From Podochytrium sp. JEL0797 (taxonomy: Eukaryota > Chytridiomycota > Chytridiomycetes > Chytridiales > Chytriomycetaceae), in the NCBI GenBank assembly GCA_027596195.1, contig JADGJG010000186.1, positions 1 to 33,248 of the forward strand: 33,248 nucleotides of DNA, written 5' to 3'. Position numbers and translations under genes: made by a program. This document shows positions 31,410 through 33,248 of this stretch, piece after piece; positions within the stretch are counted from its first letter, which is position 1, and every line of letters begins with the position of its first letter. The notes below the pieces were generated by a model. The model did no database searches. It was not told the origin of the DNA and worked only from the letters and a program-made list of their open reading frames with translations.

Positions 31410-32054
31410 ATGGCCGCCGTCGCAACTTCCAACCCTTACAACGCTGAATGCGGTGCTGTCATGCAGCCGATCTTCGACACCTGTGCCAGAAACGGCCTCT
31501 ACAACCCCTTCACCATGCAGTTCGCTGAGAGCATCCCCGCTTTCTGTGAGGTCAAGAAGTCCGAAGGAGACTTTGCCTACTACTCTTGCCTGTGCGCCCA
31601 AGCCAAGACCATTGTCCTTTGGTACGATCACCACCCCTACACACACCCTTCCCATTCTTAAGTCTAACTCACCATTTACAGCTACACCGTCAACTGCCCC
31701 GGCGATGTCACCAACATGAACACTGCCATCGGATACGAGCAGTCGACTTGCGCCGACATGGACAAATTCGCACCCACCTCCACCACCGCCGCCATCCCCG
31801 CCGCCACCAGCGCCCCCGTCTTGCCCCTCCCGTCCGCTGCTCCCTCTGGATCCGCCGCCCCAGCCACCTCCGGTGCCGCTGTTGAGACCTCCGCCTCCGC
31901 TGCTGGAACCTCTGCCCCCGCTGTTGCCGCCTCCACTTCCGCTGGAGCTGCTGCCACTGTTGCCACTCAATCTGCCACTGTGTCCGTTGAGGGTGGTGCT
32001 ATGCAGGTTGCTGCTGGAGTTGTTGCTGGAGTTGTTGCTCTCATTATGGCTTAA
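31410..32054 (+). CDS. Eight-cysteine tail-anchored/GPI-like family protein, copy G
   Basis: Exons 31410-31621 and 31682-32054, 194 residues. The eight-Cys module is identical to copy F. The four amino-acid differences all fall in the linker (TSGPV to TSAPV, ETSAAA to ETSASA, VADSTSTG to VAASTSAG), consistent with constraint on the module and drift in the spacer. The hydrophobic tail is identical. The upstream region, TATA-like box, intron position and poly(A) signal (32081) match copy F, so both copies look functional. Confidence 0.85.
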
Positions 32055-32080
32055 GTTTGCGGGCCAGTGTTTAATATTAC

Positions 32081-32086
32081 AATAAA
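32081..32086 (+). terminator. Poly(A) signal of copy G
   Basis: AATAAA 27 bp after the copy G stop, as in copy F. Confidence 0.45.
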
Positions 32087-32252
32087 ACGATTATAAACTG
32101 GGCGTTTTTTTTTAACAAGCGGGTTTTTAATTAATCTCGCAGAGAGAGAGAATGGGTGGGGATATTTTGGCGCTCTCTTTCTCTGCGGCCGGATCGTGAA
32201 CAGCTCAAGAAAAAAACACAGACACCCTGAGCCCCACCCACCCGACTCCACC

Positions 32253-32603
32253 ATGGAATTCTTTGTCAAGGCATTCATGGACAACAAAACACTCGTCATT
32301 GACGACCTCTTGCCTTCCTCCACGGTCCTCGACCTCAAAAACATCATCCTCGCGCGCCTATACATTCGGGTTGACCAACAGCGTCTCATTTTCGACGGTC
32401 ACCAGTTGAAAGACGACGCTGCCACGTTGGACATGGAGAAAATTGTAGATGGATCAACTGTGCATTTGGTGATGAGACTGTTGGGTGGTGGGGATGAGGA
32501 GGTGGGGCGGAGGGAGTGGCGCGGGTGGAAGGGTGAGTCATGTTTGTTTTGGGTGGATGCTTTCGTCTTAATTGATCCCTTTAATACCACAGTTCACTCA
32601 TGA
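32253..32603 (+). CDS. Divergent ubiquitin-like protein with LLGGG and a short C-terminal extension (unit 2)
   Basis: Exons 32253-32532 and 32593-32603, same structure as the unit 1 gene. The protein differs by a single Arg to Lys change in the C-terminal extension (RGWR to RGWK); the ubiquitin-like core is identical. The two-exon layout, stop-free 60-nt intron and CCACCATGG start context are all kept, so two intact copies of this gene exist in the window. Confidence 0.8.
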   Translation: MEFFVKAFMDNKTLVIDDLLPSSTVLDLKNIILARLYIRVDQQRLIFDGHQLKDDAATLDMEKIVDGSTVHLVMRLLGGGDEEVGRREWRGWKGESCLFWVDAFVLIDPFNTTVHS

Positions 32604-32803
32604 GCGGGATCCCATTTTTGCACGAATTTATTTGGCTGGGTTAAGGCGTCTTTCTCTTGCTTTTTTTGCTGCCCGCGATCAAAAAACGAAAGAGAAAAAA
32701 AAGCGAGCAGTAGATTAATCTAATTCTAACAACGCGTCCTCCAGAAACATAGAAACCGTAAAAGGCTAGGGAGATGACGAAACAACACCGCAAAATCCCG
32801 CAA

Positions 32804-33247
32804 TCATCGGCATCCATCGACACTACCCACAGTCTGACACGTCGTTCCGAACGGGCATGCGTATTGGTAGTAACTGGAACCTCCACTATAGGTACCAGAC
32901 GCGGTCAAAGCAATGCATTGGTTGATGAACGCGGATCCCTTCGCAGCGCAGATGGTGGAACCCGCAGGAGAGCAGCTTGAGCTGTAAAACTGCCACGGAC
33001 TCTTGGGAATATCACTATCCATCGCGCTTGGGGTGCTTGGAAGGATATCGCGGAAGACATGCGTGTTGGACCCAGTCGCAGTGACCTGCACGTCCGAGCA
33101 CGAGTTGAAAGCTTCATTTTCTGGTTGTCCGCCGTTGTTGGCCGTGTAAGCCCACCGAATGATGGCGTTGTAGCTTTTCCCTAGGTTGGGAATCGTGACG
33201 GGGATGTGTCCGCTTGCTTTGGCGCCGGCTTGAGGTGGGGTGCCGCA
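32804..33247 (-). CDS. LPMO-like secreted protein with CBM19-like module (unit 2, partial at window edge)
   Basis: The minus-strand frame is open from the right edge to TGA at 32804. It aligns end to end with the unit 1 copy: IIRWAYTANNGG, EAFNSCSDVQV, then STICAAKGSAFINQC and ACPFGTTCQTVGSVDGC. It differs at about 20 of 147 residues, far more than the neighbouring duplicated genes. The 5' part (signal peptide, catalytic His) would lie outside the window, so whether this copy is intact cannot be seen. Expected role if complete: oxidative cleavage of chitin or a related polysaccharide outside the cell. All Cys are conserved between the two copies. Confidence 0.55.
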   Translation of the reverse strand, partial: CGTPPQAGAKASGHIPVTIPNLGKSYNAIIRWAYTANNGGQPENEAFNSCSDVQVTATGSNTHVFRDILPSTPSAMDSDIPKSPWQFYSSSCSPAGSTICAAKGSAFINQCIALTASGTYSGGSSYYQYACPFGTTCQTVGSVDGCR

Positions 33248-33248
33248 G

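Larger units (their letters stand above)
30350..33248. repeat. 2.9-kb tandem duplication, unit 2
   Basis: Second copy of the unit at 27475-30349. The window ends on the same nine bases (GTGCCGCAG) that end unit 1, so the far boundary of the array lies at or beyond the edge. Compared with unit 1 it has about 26 extra bases near 30380 and other small indels. Confidence 0.9.

Overview
The window looks like nuclear DNA of a zoosporic (chytrid-like) fungus. Genes are compact and split by many short GT-AG introns (about 50-90 nt). They encode fungal proteins (a SIN3-type PAH protein, a VRG4-type GDP-mannose transporter, a P5B ATPase). There is also a three-domain doublecortin protein, a family expected in lineages that keep cilia. 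All gene models below were spliced by hand from reading-frame continuity, splice signals and family homology; none was checked by a search.

Layout. 1-1642 (-): SIN3-like gene running off the left edge. 2010-2630 (+): small two-exon protein with a C-terminal membrane anchor. 3273-8549 (+): seven-exon P5B ATPase, followed 71 bp later by the GDP-mannose transporter (8621-9951, +). The transporter converges on a triple-doublecortin gene (9996-12043, -). From 12.1 to 19 kb four paralogues of a small eight-cysteine family (A-D, all -) are interspersed with a MYND-finger gene (16574-18012, +, one frameshift), a decayed relative of it (14280-15288, -) and a fragment of a fifth family copy. 19.0-20.8 kb (-): a pair of paralogues of unknown function. 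21074-21909 (+): seven-finger C2H2 protein. 22.16-23.5 kb: a second MYND-family relic. 23.8-25.8 kb (-): a coiled-coil protein with a dynein-adaptor-like CC1 box at the N-terminus and a CUE domain at the C-terminus, with a stray CUE duplicate behind it. 26.1-33.2 kb: family copy E, then two head-to-tail copies of a 2.9-kb unit. Each unit carries an eight-cysteine gene (F or G), a divergent ubiquitin-like gene and the 3' part of a secreted LPMO/CBM19-like gene.

The most novel content is the eight-cysteine family: seven copies in 20 kb. Each has a constant Cys spacing, an Ala/Ser/Thr/Pro- or Gly-rich linker and a hydrophobic C-terminal tail, but no obvious N-terminal signal peptide. Next come the recent 2.9-kb tandem duplication with its ubiquitin-like gene, and the CC1-box/CUE combination. 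The left 12 kb is ordinary housekeeping sequence. The right 21 kb behaves like an accessory region: tandem paralogues, relics, duplicated gene tails and microsatellites.
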